DNA of 64,000 nt from Hyphomonadaceae bacterium UBA5336 (GCA_002408125.1 DHQO01000005.1:143903-207902); one strand, 5' to 3'. Shown: positions 8,257 through 15,775, numbered from the stretch's first letter. Notes: generated from the letters alone by a model not told the origin. A program made the numbers and translations.

Positions 8257-9723
8257 TCAGCCCGGCAGGTCAAAAGAGACGCTGACGCGGAACTGATCGT
8301 CTTCCTTGCTGGTTTCCATCTCGGCGCGCAGCTGACGGACAAAGCCCTGAATGAGCTGTGTGCCGACCCCGGTACCGTTGGCTTGTGTCTCCAGCGCGGC
8401 AGCGGGGGCAATATCGTTGGAAATGGTCAGGGAAGCCTTTTTCCCTTCGAGGCGGGTCTCCAGCACGATCGGCCTGTTGTCGGCTGTGCCGCCATATTTC
8501 AGCGCATTGGTCAGCAACTCGTTGACGAGCAGGCCGAAGGCGATGGCCAACTCGGTGGGCAGGGAAAACTCCGCGGTCCTGCAGTCGATATCCGCGGCCG
8601 TATCACCCGAGCCGACGGAACGGCCAAGCGCGACAACCAGATTGTTGACCAGCGTACGTGTCGACACGCGCGAGACATCATTGCCGACATAAAGCCCGCT
8701 ATGGACCTCGGCGATGGCCTCGACGCGGGAATTGGCAATGGTGAGAATCCGTTCGACTTCCGGATCGGCGATCCGCCGTGCCTCCATGCGCAGGACCGAC
8801 GTCACCAGCTGGAGTGAGTTCTTCACCCGATGATTGACCTCGATCAGCAGATTGTCCTTTTCCTGCAGCGCCAGCTCCAGTCTGACCCGGTTCTGCTCAT
8901 AGTCGGTCATGTCGATGAAGACGCCGACCAGCTTTCGGATCCGGTCTTCCGGATCGACGACCATGGCGCCGCGTGCCCGCACGAACCGAACCTCTTCCGT
9001 TTCGGGGATCTGTATGCGGTAGTCGAACTTGGCAATCGTGCCGAGCGGGGAGGCCTGGATCCGCTCCAGCTCCTCTTCTACAATTTCCCAGTCTTCCGGC
9101 AGGATCCGGTCGAAGAAGGGTTCGACGAACAGACCGGCCTCGTCGGGGGCGAAGCCGAAGAGTTCATCGACGGTCTTGCCGCGGGTGAACAGGCCGGAGG
9201 TGAGATCAATCGAGAAATAGGAGACCGCCGCGGCTTCCTGGGCGGCCACGCTGCGCGCTTCGCTGAGCGACTTCTGCAGCATTTCCACCGTGACATCCTC
9301 GGACGTCTGCAGAACGGCCATCACCTTGCCATCCTTCATGATGGGGGAATGCGTGATGCGCCAGAACCGGGTCTGCCAGATATGGTTGTCCACGAGCAGG
9401 CCGTGTTCCTGGATCGGCATTTCGTCGGTCTCGCCTGTCTCGAAGACATGCCGGACGGAGTCGCGCACCGCTGCCTCGGCATTCGGGCTGCCCGAGCCGG
9501 GCTGAGACGGGAAGGCATTGAACACATAGCGTCCAACCACATGCTCGCGGCGGGACATGGTCATGTCCTCGTGCGCCTTGTTCTGTTTCAGGATGATGAG
9601 ATCGCGATCAAGGATCAGCTTCGCGCCGGGCAGGGCATCGAAGAGCATGTCGGCCGTGCCGCCAAACAGGAAATCAGGCGTTTCGCCGGGAGAGGTCGTC
9701 GCATCAGGCATTGCATTCGACAT
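8257..9723 (-). CDS. PAS-PAS HisKA_2 sensor kinase, candidate general stress kinase
   Basis: Soluble histidine kinase of 488 residues: a PAS domain at about 20-130, a second at about 165-280, a HisKA_2-type dimerisation domain with H-box NHRVKNSLQL (His near 296), and an ATPase domain from about 385 containing NELLTNALKYGG and a GTGVG loop. Kinases of the HisKA_2/HWE type are the usual phosphodonors or phosphatases of PhyR in alphaproteobacteria. Its position a few kilobases from phyR fits a PhyK-like role, but it is separately transcribed and no EcfG motif is seen upstream. GGAGAGAC lies directly before the ATG. Confidence 0.9.
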   Translation of the reverse strand: MSNAMPDATTSPGETPDFLFGGTADMLFDALPGAKLILDRDLIILKQNKAHEDMTMSRREHVVGRYVFNAFPSQPGSGSPNAEAAVRDSVRHVFETGETDEMPIQEHGLLVDNHIWQTRFWRITHSPIMKDGKVMAVLQTSEDVTVEMLQKSLSEARSVAAQEAAAVSYFSIDLTSGLFTRGKTVDELFGFAPDEAGLFVEPFFDRILPEDWEIVEEELERIQASPLGTIAKFDYRIQIPETEEVRFVRARGAMVVDPEDRIRKLVGVFIDMTDYEQNRVRLELALQEKDNLLIEVNHRVKNSLQLVTSVLRMEARRIADPEVERILTIANSRVEAIAEVHSGLYVGNDVSRVSTRTLVNNLVVALGRSVGSGDTAADIDCRTAEFSLPTELAIAFGLLVNELLTNALKYGGTADNRPIVLETRLEGKKASLTISNDIAPAAALETQANGTGVGTQLIQGFVRQLRAEMETSKEDDQFRVSVSFDLPG

Positions 9724-9940
9724 GTCTCTCCAATGTGTCCAATTTCTGCCAATAGCGGTACCGAATTACGATTTCGGCAAGTCTCGGGGGATAGATTTCA
9801 TGAAATAAATGAAAGGTCTAGAAAAACACGGCAGCCTCGCAAGAAATTGAGGCATTAACCTCGAGAATAAATCCTGCGGCGATATTGTTTATCGCTATAC
9901 ACTCGTGCGTACTGCCCATGCTCAAAAACTTGCAGGGCAA

Positions 9941-9977
9941 AAATAAAAAACTCCGGACACTTGCAAAGCATCCGGAG
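9941..9977 (-). terminator. Rho-independent terminator of the DUF892 gene
   Basis: On the minus strand CTCCGGA and TCCGGAG form a seven-base stem (plus-strand 9951-9957 and 9971-9977) around a 13-base loop, followed by TTTTTTATTT. It lies 36 bases after the stop of the DUF892 gene. Confidence 0.85.
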
Positions 9978-10012
9978 CTCCTTTGGTCATTTAATGTATT
10001 GGCGGGACCCTA

Positions 10013-10510
10013 TCAGGCTGCAGCTGCCTCGTTGATCTTGCCTTCGGCAATGCGCGACATCTTGCGGTCGCCATCATAGGTATTATCCAGACAGGTCTGC
10101 AGACGGTCGGCCTGGTCGTTCAGGTCCAGGCGACGGGCAAAGGCCGCCACACAACCATATCCGGCAAGACCATAGTGGGTCATGCGCTGATATTGAGTGA
10201 TGATCATCGCGTCGCGCACATCGTCATCGCTGAAATCCGTGTTGAGCACATGGGCGTGGACCTCTTTCACGAGGCCTTCCATGCCCTTGCAGAATTCGCC
10301 GGACGGGTCGGCGCCGTTCTCGCGCACGATGCCCGAGACGATGTCGATACCATCCTCAATGCCGCTGCAGCCGCGTTCGAGCGCGTCTTTCAGTGTCTTG
10401 TCGGAAGCGGCGGCGGCCAGCTTGCGCGTGGCCTGCAGGGCCTGGCGGTCGGCGCTGTAAATATCCTGCAGCTGATCGATATAGACATCCTTGAGAGTAT
10501 TGAGGGTCAT
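10013..10510 (-). CDS. DUF892 (YciE/YciF-like) ferritin-like protein
   Basis: A 165-residue all-helical ferritin-like protein of the YciE/YciF family, stress-induced proteins that may bind a di-metal centre. Family features are the opening LKDVYIDQLQDIYSADRQAL and helix-rich acidic segments with a DxxVRDAMIITQYQR region. The ATG at 10510 is chosen because AGGAGG lies nine bases upstream; a longer frame has no support. An EcfG-type promoter is 57 bases upstream and a clear terminator follows, so it is a single-gene stress unit. Confidence 0.92.
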   Translation of the reverse strand: MTLNTLKDVYIDQLQDIYSADRQALQATRKLAAAASDKTLKDALERGCSGIEDGIDIVSGIVRENGADPSGEFCKGMEGLVKEVHAHVLNTDFSDDDVRDAMIITQYQRMTHYGLAGYGCVAAFARRLDLNDQADRLQTCLDNTYDGDRKMSRIAEGKINEAAAA

Positions 10511-10566
10511 GGGGCGGATCCTCCTTTTCTGGTCCACTGCGTGGTGCGTGAGGCGCACCCGGAATC

Positions 10567-10591
10567 AACAAGGAGCAACGGGCCGGGTTCC
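10567..10591 (-). promoter_or_regulatory. EcfG-type promoter of the DUF892 gene
   Basis: Minus-strand GGAAC (10591-10587), a 17-base spacer, then GTT (10569-10567). This matches the alphaproteobacterial general stress sigma factor consensus GGAAC-N16/17-GTT and points at the DUF892 start. Confidence 0.85.
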
Positions 10592-10618
10592 ATGAACTCT
10601 TCGGCAGTCTTGCAGCAC

Positions 10619-11110
10619 TCAGGGATTGGCGGAAATGGTCTCGGTGGAGACCATGGATGCGGTCTGCACCAGATCGGGTTCGGAGACGGCAAGATCATAG
10701 GAAGGCGCGGAGAGATCCAGCCGTCCGATAACGCGCCCTTCCACGCCCTTTACCAGGAACAGGGACTGGCCGATCCGATATGTATGCACGTCGCCCGTCT
10801 TCAGGTCGGTACGGAGCAGGGTCGGCATCTCGGCGGGCGCCACGGGCAGGGCGGCAGGCCAGGTCTTTCCAACCTCCACCCGCTCTACGAGATCCGAGGC
10901 GTGAAAGCAGATCTGCTTGTCCGATATGCCCACATGGCAGGTGCCGCCCTCCAGTGAGAAGTCCCGGTCGAAGGATGTATAGTCCTGCCGGGTGAAAGAT
11001 TCGAACCGCTCGGGCGTCTCGCCCCACATGGCGTTGCGTGCATGTCCCCAGGCGAAGATTGCGAGGACAGTAGCGCCGGTGAGCGCAGCAAGTTCGATCT
11101 TCCAGGTCAC
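10619..11110 (-). CDS. Single-helix membrane-anchored protein of unknown function
   Basis: Product of 163 residues that I do not recognise. The start is taken at the GTG at 11110, which has AGGAGG nine bases upstream. A longer frame begins with a TTG that falls inside the EcfG -10 element and cannot be transcribed from it. One N-terminal helix (about residues 5-25) would leave a periplasmic domain with a Cys pair (GGTCHVGISDKQICFHA) that could form a disulfide. It lies 61 bases below the next minus-strand gene's region and is preceded by its own stress promoter, suggesting an envelope role during stress. Confidence 0.7.
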   Translation of the reverse strand: MTWKIELAALTGATVLAIFAWGHARNAMWGETPERFESFTRQDYTSFDRDFSLEGGTCHVGISDKQICFHASDLVERVEVGKTWPAALPVAPAEMPTLLRTDLKTGDVHTYRIGQSLFLVKGVEGRVIGRLDLSAPSYDLAVSEPDLVQTASMVSTETISANP

Positions 11111-11135
11111 GTCGGTCAGCCTCCTTGCCGCAAAC

Positions 11136-11160
11136 AACGGTCAGGCGGGTCCGGCGTTCC
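11136..11160 (-). promoter_or_regulatory. EcfG-type promoter
   Basis: Minus-strand GGAAC (11160-11156), 17-base spacer, GTT (11138-11136), 25 bases before the GTG start at 11110. It helps to exclude the longer TTG-initiated frame. Confidence 0.82.
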
Positions 11161-11217
11161 CCTCGTGGGCGAGTTTTAAGATTGAAACTTCGTCATGTGG
11201 ACGCTGCGGAGCAGGGG

Positions 11218-11904
11218 TCAGACCAGGTGCAGGATGATCGTGACATAGGCGGCATAGAGCATGAAAACCGCCGCCACCTTGGAGGCTGCCAGCAGCATGA
11301 AGGGGCGCAGGTCATGCCAGCTCGTTTCCGCGGCAATTTCCGACACGGCATGGGCGATCTCCGTCTTCAGGCGGCTCTCGCTCGTCCCGGCCAGGGCTAA
11401 CAGCAGGGCATGCCGACGCGAGATGGTCGTGTTTTCCGATTCCTGGAGCACCTGAGCGAAAACATTGGTCGCCACCACCTCGCCCAGGGCTCGCCGGGGA
11501 CTGTATCGGGCGCGCGACAGCCGCGTGAGAACCAGGCGCAGCGTGGGAAAGACGCTCACCGCATCCCAGACAAGGAAGGCGGCGAGCACGCCAAGGGTCA
11601 CCAGCGTGCCCAGTCCCGGCGTGGAGTGAAGAAAAAGCAAGGTGGTCGCCGTCGCGCCGAGAATGGCCGCCTTGATGGCCATGCGGCGGAAGAAGAATTT
11701 CAGGTTACGCGCGATATAGATGTCCGTTTCCGCGCGTATGCGTTCGCGAACAATCTCGGTGGCGGTTTCCACCTCGTTGCGCTTGCGGGTCTCGATATGG
11801 TCAGACAGCAATGAGCGACCGGCGCTCAGGCCAGCCGCCACGGCTCCGACAGCCAGTGCGAGAGTGCGATAGGACAGGCCCCTGATGGCTCCACCTCCTT
11901 GCAC
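11218..11904 (-). CDS. Unrecognised membrane protein in DUF883/YqjE-like operon
   Basis: A 228-residue protein with hydrophobic stretches near residues 12-28, 75-92, 95-115 and at the C-terminus (AVFMLYAAYVTIILHLV). Between them lies a charged region rich in Glu and Arg (HIETRKRNEVETATEIVR), likely cytoplasmic. No family is recognised. The frame as drawn starts at a GTG two bases after the preceding stop. A strong AAGGAGG sits just inside the frame, so a slightly downstream start is possible, although no standard in-frame start codon is well placed. It is the third gene of the DUF883 operon. Confidence 0.65.
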   Translation of the reverse strand: MQGGGAIRGLSYRTLALAVGAVAAGLSAGRSLLSDHIETRKRNEVETATEIVRERIRAETDIYIARNLKFFFRRMAIKAAILGATATTLLFLHSTPGLGTLVTLGVLAAFLVWDAVSVFPTLRLVLTRLSRARYSPRRALGEVVATNVFAQVLQESENTTISRRHALLLALAGTSESRLKTEIAHAVSEIAAETSWHDLRPFMLLAASKVAAVFMLYAAYVTIILHLV

Positions 11905-11906
11905 TC

Positions 11907-12308
11907 TTATAAAAGACCGCTGACAGCCCGCCTCAAGTTACGTGCTGCAGCTTCCGGGTCACGCGAGAGCGTGTAGCCGGTGGTCGCGGCAATCGCGAGG
12001 CTCGCGATCGGACGTTTCTCAATCAGGGCTTTTACCGTGTCAAAGGGCAGGTCAGCGAGTGCCTCGGCCGTGAGATGTTCGATCTTCGCCATCTCCTCCT
12101 CGGCCGTGGTTTCCGGCCGCGCCAGAAGAATGAGGCAGATCACGGCCAGGAGGGTCAATACACCGCCGATCAGGGCCGCAGACGCCGTCAGCCCGACCAT
12201 GGGCTCCAGCGTCAGAACCGCTGCCACCCCAAGCGCACAGACGCCGACGAGCCCAAACAGGGCCGCGCCGGCGCCGGCGATAAAGCGAAGTTTCGCCGAA
12301 TCGATCAT
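11907..12308 (-). CDS. Two-helix membrane protein, YqjE-like by context
   Basis: A 133-residue protein with two adjacent hydrophobic helices (about 10-33 and 40-62), then an acidic amphipathic region and a C-terminal stretch RPIASLAIAATTGYTLSRDP. The layout (DUF883 gene, then a two-helix protein) matches the yqjD-yqjE arrangement seen in other proteobacteria, but I cannot confirm the holin-like YqjE family by motif alone. The start lies four bases after the DUF883 stop. Confidence 0.7.
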   Translation of the reverse strand: MIDSAKLRFIAGAGAALFGLVGVCALGVAAVLTLEPMVGLTASAALIGGVLTLLAVICLILLARPETTAEEEMAKIEHLTAEALADLPFDTVKALIEKRPIASLAIAATTGYTLSRDPEAAARNLRRAVSGLL

Positions 12309-12312
12309 GGGG

Positions 12313-12609
12313 TTAGCGACGGCTGATCGCAGCCATCAGGACACCCACGCCAAAGGCGATACCGATCGCCGCAAGCGGGTTGTCGCGCACGCTGTCTTCG
12401 ACCTTGCCTTTCTGTTTCTTGAACTGCTCACTGGCCGTGCTCAGCGCTTCGCGACCACGTTCGATACCCACATCGCGCTGGGTCTTGGCAATCTCGCCAG
12501 TGTCTTCCATCAGCTTTGCAAAATCGGTGCGCAGCGCGGCAATATCGGCTTTGAGGTCTTTCAGTTCGCCATTCTGTTTGGCGTCTTTGATGTCGAGGGC
12601 CTGTGCCAT
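12313..12609 (-). CDS. DUF883 (ElaB/YqjD-like) tail-anchored membrane protein
   Basis: A 98-residue protein with a long helical coiled-coil body (DLKADIAALRTDFAKLMEDT) and the DUF883 C-terminal signature, a Pro-containing turn (VRDNPLAAIGIAFGVGVLMA) forming one membrane helix. ElaB/YqjD proteins are stationary-phase inner-membrane proteins reported to bind ribosomes. The ATG at 12609 has AAAGGAGA upstream; the longer frame is not supported. It is the first gene of a three-gene operon under an EcfG promoter. Confidence 0.9.
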   Translation of the reverse strand: MAQALDIKDAKQNGELKDLKADIAALRTDFAKLMEDTGEIAKTQRDVGIERGREALSTASEQFKKQKGKVEDSVRDNPLAAIGIAFGVGVLMAAISRR

Positions 12610-12650
12610 GAATGTGTCTCCTTTTCTCGTGTTCGGGCCTGTTCCGATAA

Positions 12651-12675
12651 AACGTGCGGCCCGGGTCTCGGTTCC
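12651..12675 (-). promoter_or_regulatory. EcfG-type promoter of the DUF883 operon
   Basis: Minus-strand GGAAC (12675-12671), 17-base spacer, GTT (12653-12651), 42 bases upstream of the DUF883 ATG and just downstream of the exoD stop codon. Confidence 0.82.
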
Positions 12676-12680
12676 GTGTC

Positions 12681-13259
12681 TCAGAGCAGGAACCAGATCC
12701 CGATCGCAGCGACCGCGCTGGCAGCAAAACCGCACAGCATGACGAGCCCGTCGCGTGCGGTCAGCCCGATTCCGAACAGGGTGATGCCGACGGCTGGAAT
12801 GGCGACGGCGAAGGGCACGGCCTCAAGCGGCATCATCACGAAGGACAGCAGGATGACGATACCGGCGGCGATGCGACGCGCGACCTCTCCGGTCGCCCAC
12901 TTGATGCGCGGGCGGAGAAATCCGTCGATCCGTGCGAGCCAGCCATGGGCCTTGTCCTGCATCTCGGAAATCTTCTCTTCCTTGATGGACATCTCGCCGA
13001 GGAAGCCGGGCAGCCAGGGCGAAGTGCGCCCGAACAGAATCTGGCCGGCAAACAGGATCACCACCGCGGCGAGCACGATGGGTACGCCGGGTATGGCGCC
13101 CACCGGAGAGATCGCCAGCAGGCCGAGCAGGGTAAGCACGGGCCCGAAAGCGCGGTCGCCGAAAGATTCAATAAGGGCTTTCAGGTCCGCCTTGCCGTTC
13201 TCCCCGGCAACATCGTCGGCCTGTTCGAGAATGGATTCGAGTGGCTGTGTGTCCGGCAT
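12681..13259 (-). CDS. exoD: ExoD-family membrane protein
   Basis: A 192-residue inner-membrane protein of the ExoD (exopolysaccharide synthesis) family. Hallmarks are LIESFGDRAFGPVLTLLGLL, the Pro-rich loop GAIPGVPIVLAA, and PLEAVPFAVAIPAVGITLFG near the C-terminus; about four or five helices are visible. ExoD is linked to exopolysaccharide production and alkali tolerance in rhizobia; the biochemical role is unclear. The ATG lies only eight bases after the GTT of an EcfG promoter, so the mRNA is predicted to be almost leaderless. Confidence 0.9.
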   Translation of the reverse strand: MPDTQPLESILEQADDVAGENGKADLKALIESFGDRAFGPVLTLLGLLAISPVGAIPGVPIVLAAVVILFAGQILFGRTSPWLPGFLGEMSIKEEKISEMQDKAHGWLARIDGFLRPRIKWATGEVARRIAAGIVILLSFVMMPLEAVPFAVAIPAVGITLFGIGLTARDGLVMLCGFAASAVAAIGIWFLL

Positions 13260-13267
13260 GCATGTGT

Positions 13268-13292
13268 AACGGCGTTAACCTGCAACAGTTCC
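13268..13292 (-). promoter_or_regulatory. EcfG-type promoter of exoD
   Basis: Minus-strand GGAAC (13292-13288), 17-base spacer, GTT (13270-13268). The exoD ATG follows eight bases later. Confidence 0.85.
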
Positions 13293-13317
13293 GGGCGCGC
13301 CACGAGGTGTTGTGTCC

Positions 13318-13342
13318 GGAACTGGCCCTGACCCCATGCGTT
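13318..13342 (+). promoter_or_regulatory. EcfG-type promoter of the Crp/Fnr-family gene
   Basis: GGAAC (13318-13322), 17-base spacer, GTT (13340-13342), nine bases before the ATG at 13352. It is divergent to the exoD promoter, with 25 bases between the two -35 elements. Confidence 0.82.
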
Positions 13343-13351
13343 GTGGCCGCC

Positions 13352-14116
13352 ATGGAAGCGTTTACGAACAGGCTGGCCCTTTATGTGATGACCGCCGGAC
13401 GGGTGACAGACCTGATCAAAGGACTCTCGCCCTCCCTGCAGACCTTCTCTGCCGGCAGTGACATCGTCCAGGCCGGCACCCGGCTCGACACGCTCTATAT
13501 CATCCAGTCCGGCTGGGCGATCCGCTACAAGAGCATTGAGGACGGCCGCCGGCAGATCATGAACTTCATGCTGCCCGGCGATATCTTCGACGTGCAGGCT
13601 TTCGGCGAACTGGAGGCCGACCATTCGGTGGCGGCGATCAACGAGGTGGTCGTGGTTGCCGTCAATGCCGACGAGTTCCGCAAGGCCCTGGAAGCCTATG
13701 CCGAGGCCGCGACCGCCTTCTGGTGGGCGCTGGTGCAGGAGGAATCCATCCTGCGCGAACAGATCATGCGGGTTGGCCGGCTGTCGGCGCGCGAACGGAT
13801 CGGTCATCTGCTTCTCGAACTCCAGCGCCGGCTCGGCGCCGCGCTTGGTGAAGACCCGGAAGATCTCGGCTTGCCGCTCACCCGCACTCATCTTGCCGAT
13901 GCGCTTGGTCTGACGGCCGTGCACGTCTCCAGGATGGTCACGGCCCTGAAGCGCGACCGGCTGATCGAGGAAAACCGAATGTATCTGAAGATTCTTGATC
14001 GTGCTCGCCTGGCGGCGTTGTCGCAGTTCGATCCGGACTATGTCCACATCACCCGCCTGCGTCTGCAGGCCCATCAAGCCGACAAACACCCGGAGCTGTC
14101 ATTGAAGGCGTCTTGA
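13352..14116 (+). CDS. Crp/Fnr-family transcriptional regulator
   Basis: A regulator of 254 residues: a cyclic-nucleotide-binding-like beta-roll (SAGSDIVQAGTRLDTLYIIQSGWA, PGDIFDVQAFGE), a dimerisation helix, and a C-terminal winged helix with LTRTHLADALGLTAVHVSRMV as the recognition segment. There is no Cys cluster for an Fe-S centre after the chosen start, so an oxygen-sensing FNR function is unlikely. The ATG at 13352 is preferred over an upstream frame because it sits nine bases below an EcfG -10 element and the longer frame would overlap exoD. It probably forms a second tier of the stress response. Confidence 0.9.
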   Translation: MEAFTNRLALYVMTAGRVTDLIKGLSPSLQTFSAGSDIVQAGTRLDTLYIIQSGWAIRYKSIEDGRRQIMNFMLPGDIFDVQAFGELEADHSVAAINEVVVVAVNADEFRKALEAYAEAATAFWWALVQEESILREQIMRVGRLSARERIGHLLLELQRRLGAALGEDPEDLGLPLTRTHLADALGLTAVHVSRMVTALKRDRLIEENRMYLKILDRARLAALSQFDPDYVHITRLRLQAHQADKHPELSLKAS

Positions 14117-14172
14117 TCCAGATCAACGCCACTCATGAAAATTGAATCTACTTGGTGGAGGGGCACCACGCC

Positions 14173-14634
14173 ATGGAGCCTGCCCTGACCCTTTCGAGAC
14201 GCCCTTCCGTTCAGTCGATTGCCGTACTGACCCGCATCCGCCGGATGGGCTGGGTGTTGGCCGGAAGCTGGAGTCTGGCCGACCAGATCCTGCTCGACGA
14301 GCTTGCACGAGCCGGCCCGGCTATTACCGACGGGCCGTTCGAGGACCCGCATGAGAACATATTCGCATGGGCCTTCCGCGTTTATGACGGCGCCTGTTCG
14401 GCGAGCGGCGTGATCCGTTCGGTCCCGCAATGGCAGAAAACACCCGACAGGCTGGGCCACAAGCTGCACAGGCTCCCCTATGAGCTCCGCCTGGCGATCC
14501 TTGTGCTTGTGATTGAGGAATTCCCGCCGGAAAAAGCCGCCGAGATCACCGGACGATCCGTCGCGGCCCTGCTCAACGCAGCGCTGGCCGGCACGGATCT
14601 TCTGGACGAGGGCGAAGGGGAGGGAGAGGCGTAA
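14173..14634 (+). CDS. Stand-alone sigma-factor-like protein (no receiver domain)
   Basis: A 153-residue protein. Residues about 97-145 (LHRLPYELRLAILVLV, then EKAAEITGRSVAALLNAAL) follow the pattern of sigma-70 region 4, as in the sigma-like half of PhyR (APRQRQAFLLTAMEGF, REAAEILGTDL). The N-terminal half (ENIFAWAFRVYDGA) is at best a decayed region 2. There is no receiver domain. The ATG at 14173 has GGAGGGG nine bases upstream; the TTG 21 bases earlier is less likely. It lies between the Crp-family gene and phyR. I infer a possible sigma mimic that might bind a NepR; a degenerate ECF sigma factor is the alternative. Confidence 0.65.
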   Translation: MEPALTLSRRPSVQSIAVLTRIRRMGWVLAGSWSLADQILLDELARAGPAITDGPFEDPHENIFAWAFRVYDGACSASGVIRSVPQWQKTPDRLGHKLHRLPYELRLAILVLVIEEFPPEKAAEITGRSVAALLNAALAGTDLLDEGEGEGEA

Positions 14635-14642
14635 CTCCCGTT

Positions 14643-14667
14643 TGAACCGGAACTGACCTCGTGCGTT
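14643..14667 (+). promoter_or_regulatory. Near-consensus EcfG-type promoter (TGAAC -35)
   Basis: TGAAC (14643-14647), 17-base spacer, GTT (14665-14667). One mismatch in the -35 element. The ATG at 14676 follows eight bases later, the same near-leaderless spacing seen for exoD and the Crp-family gene. Confidence 0.45.
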
Positions 14668-14675
14668 TCTTGCCC

Positions 14676-14834
14676 ATGAGCTATGAAATAGAAGATCCGC
14701 AAATTGAGGAAACGACGACCGAAGCGCGTCAGGGCGAGCGCAAGAAAGGCATGCCGACCGTGCTCGGGGTGTCCACCATTGCCGCCGCCATTGCCCTGTT
14801 CGGCCTGTTCTTCTTCCTGGTGCTGGGCCGCTAG
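14676..14834 (+). CDS. Small single-helix membrane protein (52 aa)
   Basis: A 52-residue frame starting MSYEIEDPQIEE, with an acidic N-terminus, a short basic patch (GERKKG) and one C-terminal helix of about 22 residues ending FFFLVLGR. The charge layout predicts an N-in, tail-anchored protein. No family is recognised. It ends ten bases before the convergent phyR stop. Coding status rests on clean frame, high third-position GC and a likely stress promoter. Confidence 0.6.
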   Translation: MSYEIEDPQIEETTTEARQGERKKGMPTVLGVSTIAAAIALFGLFFFLVLGR

Positions 14835-14843
14835 GCTCGCGCG

Positions 14844-15629
14844 TCAGTCGCCTTGGCGATGAAAGAACAGCGCTTGGGAGATAGCCGCCTTGACCGTGTT
14901 CGACTGGAACGGCTTGGAGATCAGATAGGCCGGCTCCCGGCGCTCGCCCGTCAGCAAGCGTTCTGGATAGGCCGTGACGAAGATCACCGGCACATCGAAA
15001 TCCTCAAGAATTTCTGCCGCCGCTTCCAGGCCGGAGGAATTGTCGGCCAGCTGGATATCGCACAACACCAGGCCAGGGGGTATCTTTCGGGCAAGGTCGA
15101 CCGCTTCCTTGTGGGTCGTGGCATTGCCCGTCACCGAATGGCCCAGCTCCTGAACCAGCGCCGACAGGTCAGCCGCGATGATCGGTTCGTCCTCGATGAT
15201 CAGGACCTGGGTTTCCAGTTCAGCATCAATCTCCGCGAGGGCCTGAACGATGAGCGAGTCAATCTCGTCCAGGTCGGTTCCGAGAATTTCGGCGGCCTCG
15301 CGCTTGTTGAACCCTTCCATGGCCGTCAGCAGGAAAGCCTGGCGCTGGCGCGGTGCGAGGGCCTGCAGGCGTTCGTCATATGTCTCCGCCGCCTCCGAGG
15401 CTCCGCGGCTTTCCAGCTGCGCGCCGGTGCTTTCCCAGATGACATGGCAGAACCGATAGAGGGCAATCCGGTCGGAATGCCCCTCGGCAAGAAGTTCGTC
15501 TGGGGACTCTGCCAGCGCGGCGAGGGAAACCTTGACGTAAGCGTCGCCGCTTTCCTGGCTACCGGTCAGTGCACGTGCATATCTACGCAGGAAGGGAAGG
15601 TGAGGACCAAACCGCTCTACGAAACCCAT
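14844..15629 (-). CDS. phyR: PhyR, general stress anti-anti-sigma response regulator
   Basis: A 261-residue two-domain protein. The N-terminal half (about 1-125) is a sigma-factor-like domain with degenerate regions 2 and 4 (LPFLRRYARALTGSQ; APRQRQAFLLTAMEGF). The C-terminal half is a receiver with IIEDEP, phospho-acceptor Asp near 192 in LVLCDIQLAD, and SKPF. When phosphorylated, PhyR binds NepR through the sigma-like domain and frees EcfG. The ATG at 15629 follows AAGGAGTGTCTCA; a frame seven codons longer is rejected. It is divergent from nepR-ecfG and preceded by an EcfG promoter, giving positive feedback. Confidence 0.97.
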   Translation of the reverse strand: MGFVERFGPHLPFLRRYARALTGSQESGDAYVKVSLAALAESPDELLAEGHSDRIALYRFCHVIWESTGAQLESRGASEAAETYDERLQALAPRQRQAFLLTAMEGFNKREAAEILGTDLDEIDSLIVQALAEIDAELETQVLIIEDEPIIAADLSALVQELGHSVTGNATTHKEAVDLARKIPPGLVLCDIQLADNSSGLEAAAEILEDFDVPVIFVTAYPERLLTGERREPAYLISKPFQSNTVKAAISQALFFHRQGD

Positions 15630-15650
15630 TGAGACACTCCTTTTTTCCAA

Positions 15651-15675
15651 AACGCCTGTCGGGGCATTCGGTTCC
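15651..15675 (-). promoter_or_regulatory. EcfG-type promoter of phyR
   Basis: Minus-strand GGAAC (15675-15671), 17-base spacer, GTT (15653-15651), 21 bases upstream of the phyR ATG. Confidence 0.9.
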
Positions 15676-15705
15676 CTCTCAAGACATGTTTATTTTACCT
15701 GGACC

Positions 15706-15730
15706 GGAACCAAGAGCGGTCCAACTTGTT
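15706..15730 (+). promoter_or_regulatory. EcfG-type promoter of nepR-ecfG
   Basis: GGAAC (15706-15710), 17-base spacer, GTT (15728-15730), 45 bases before the nepR ATG. With the phyR promoter it forms a back-to-back pair, 30 bases between the -35 elements. Confidence 0.9.
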
Positions 15731-15775
15731 ATCTACACTTGATGTAGTGTCCACTCGTGCGAAGACGGATAATTT

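Noticed and set aside
14648..14667. GGAAC at 14649 followed by GTT at 14665
   Set aside because: This pair has only an 11-base spacer. The TGAAC at 14643 with a 17-base spacer is the better candidate.
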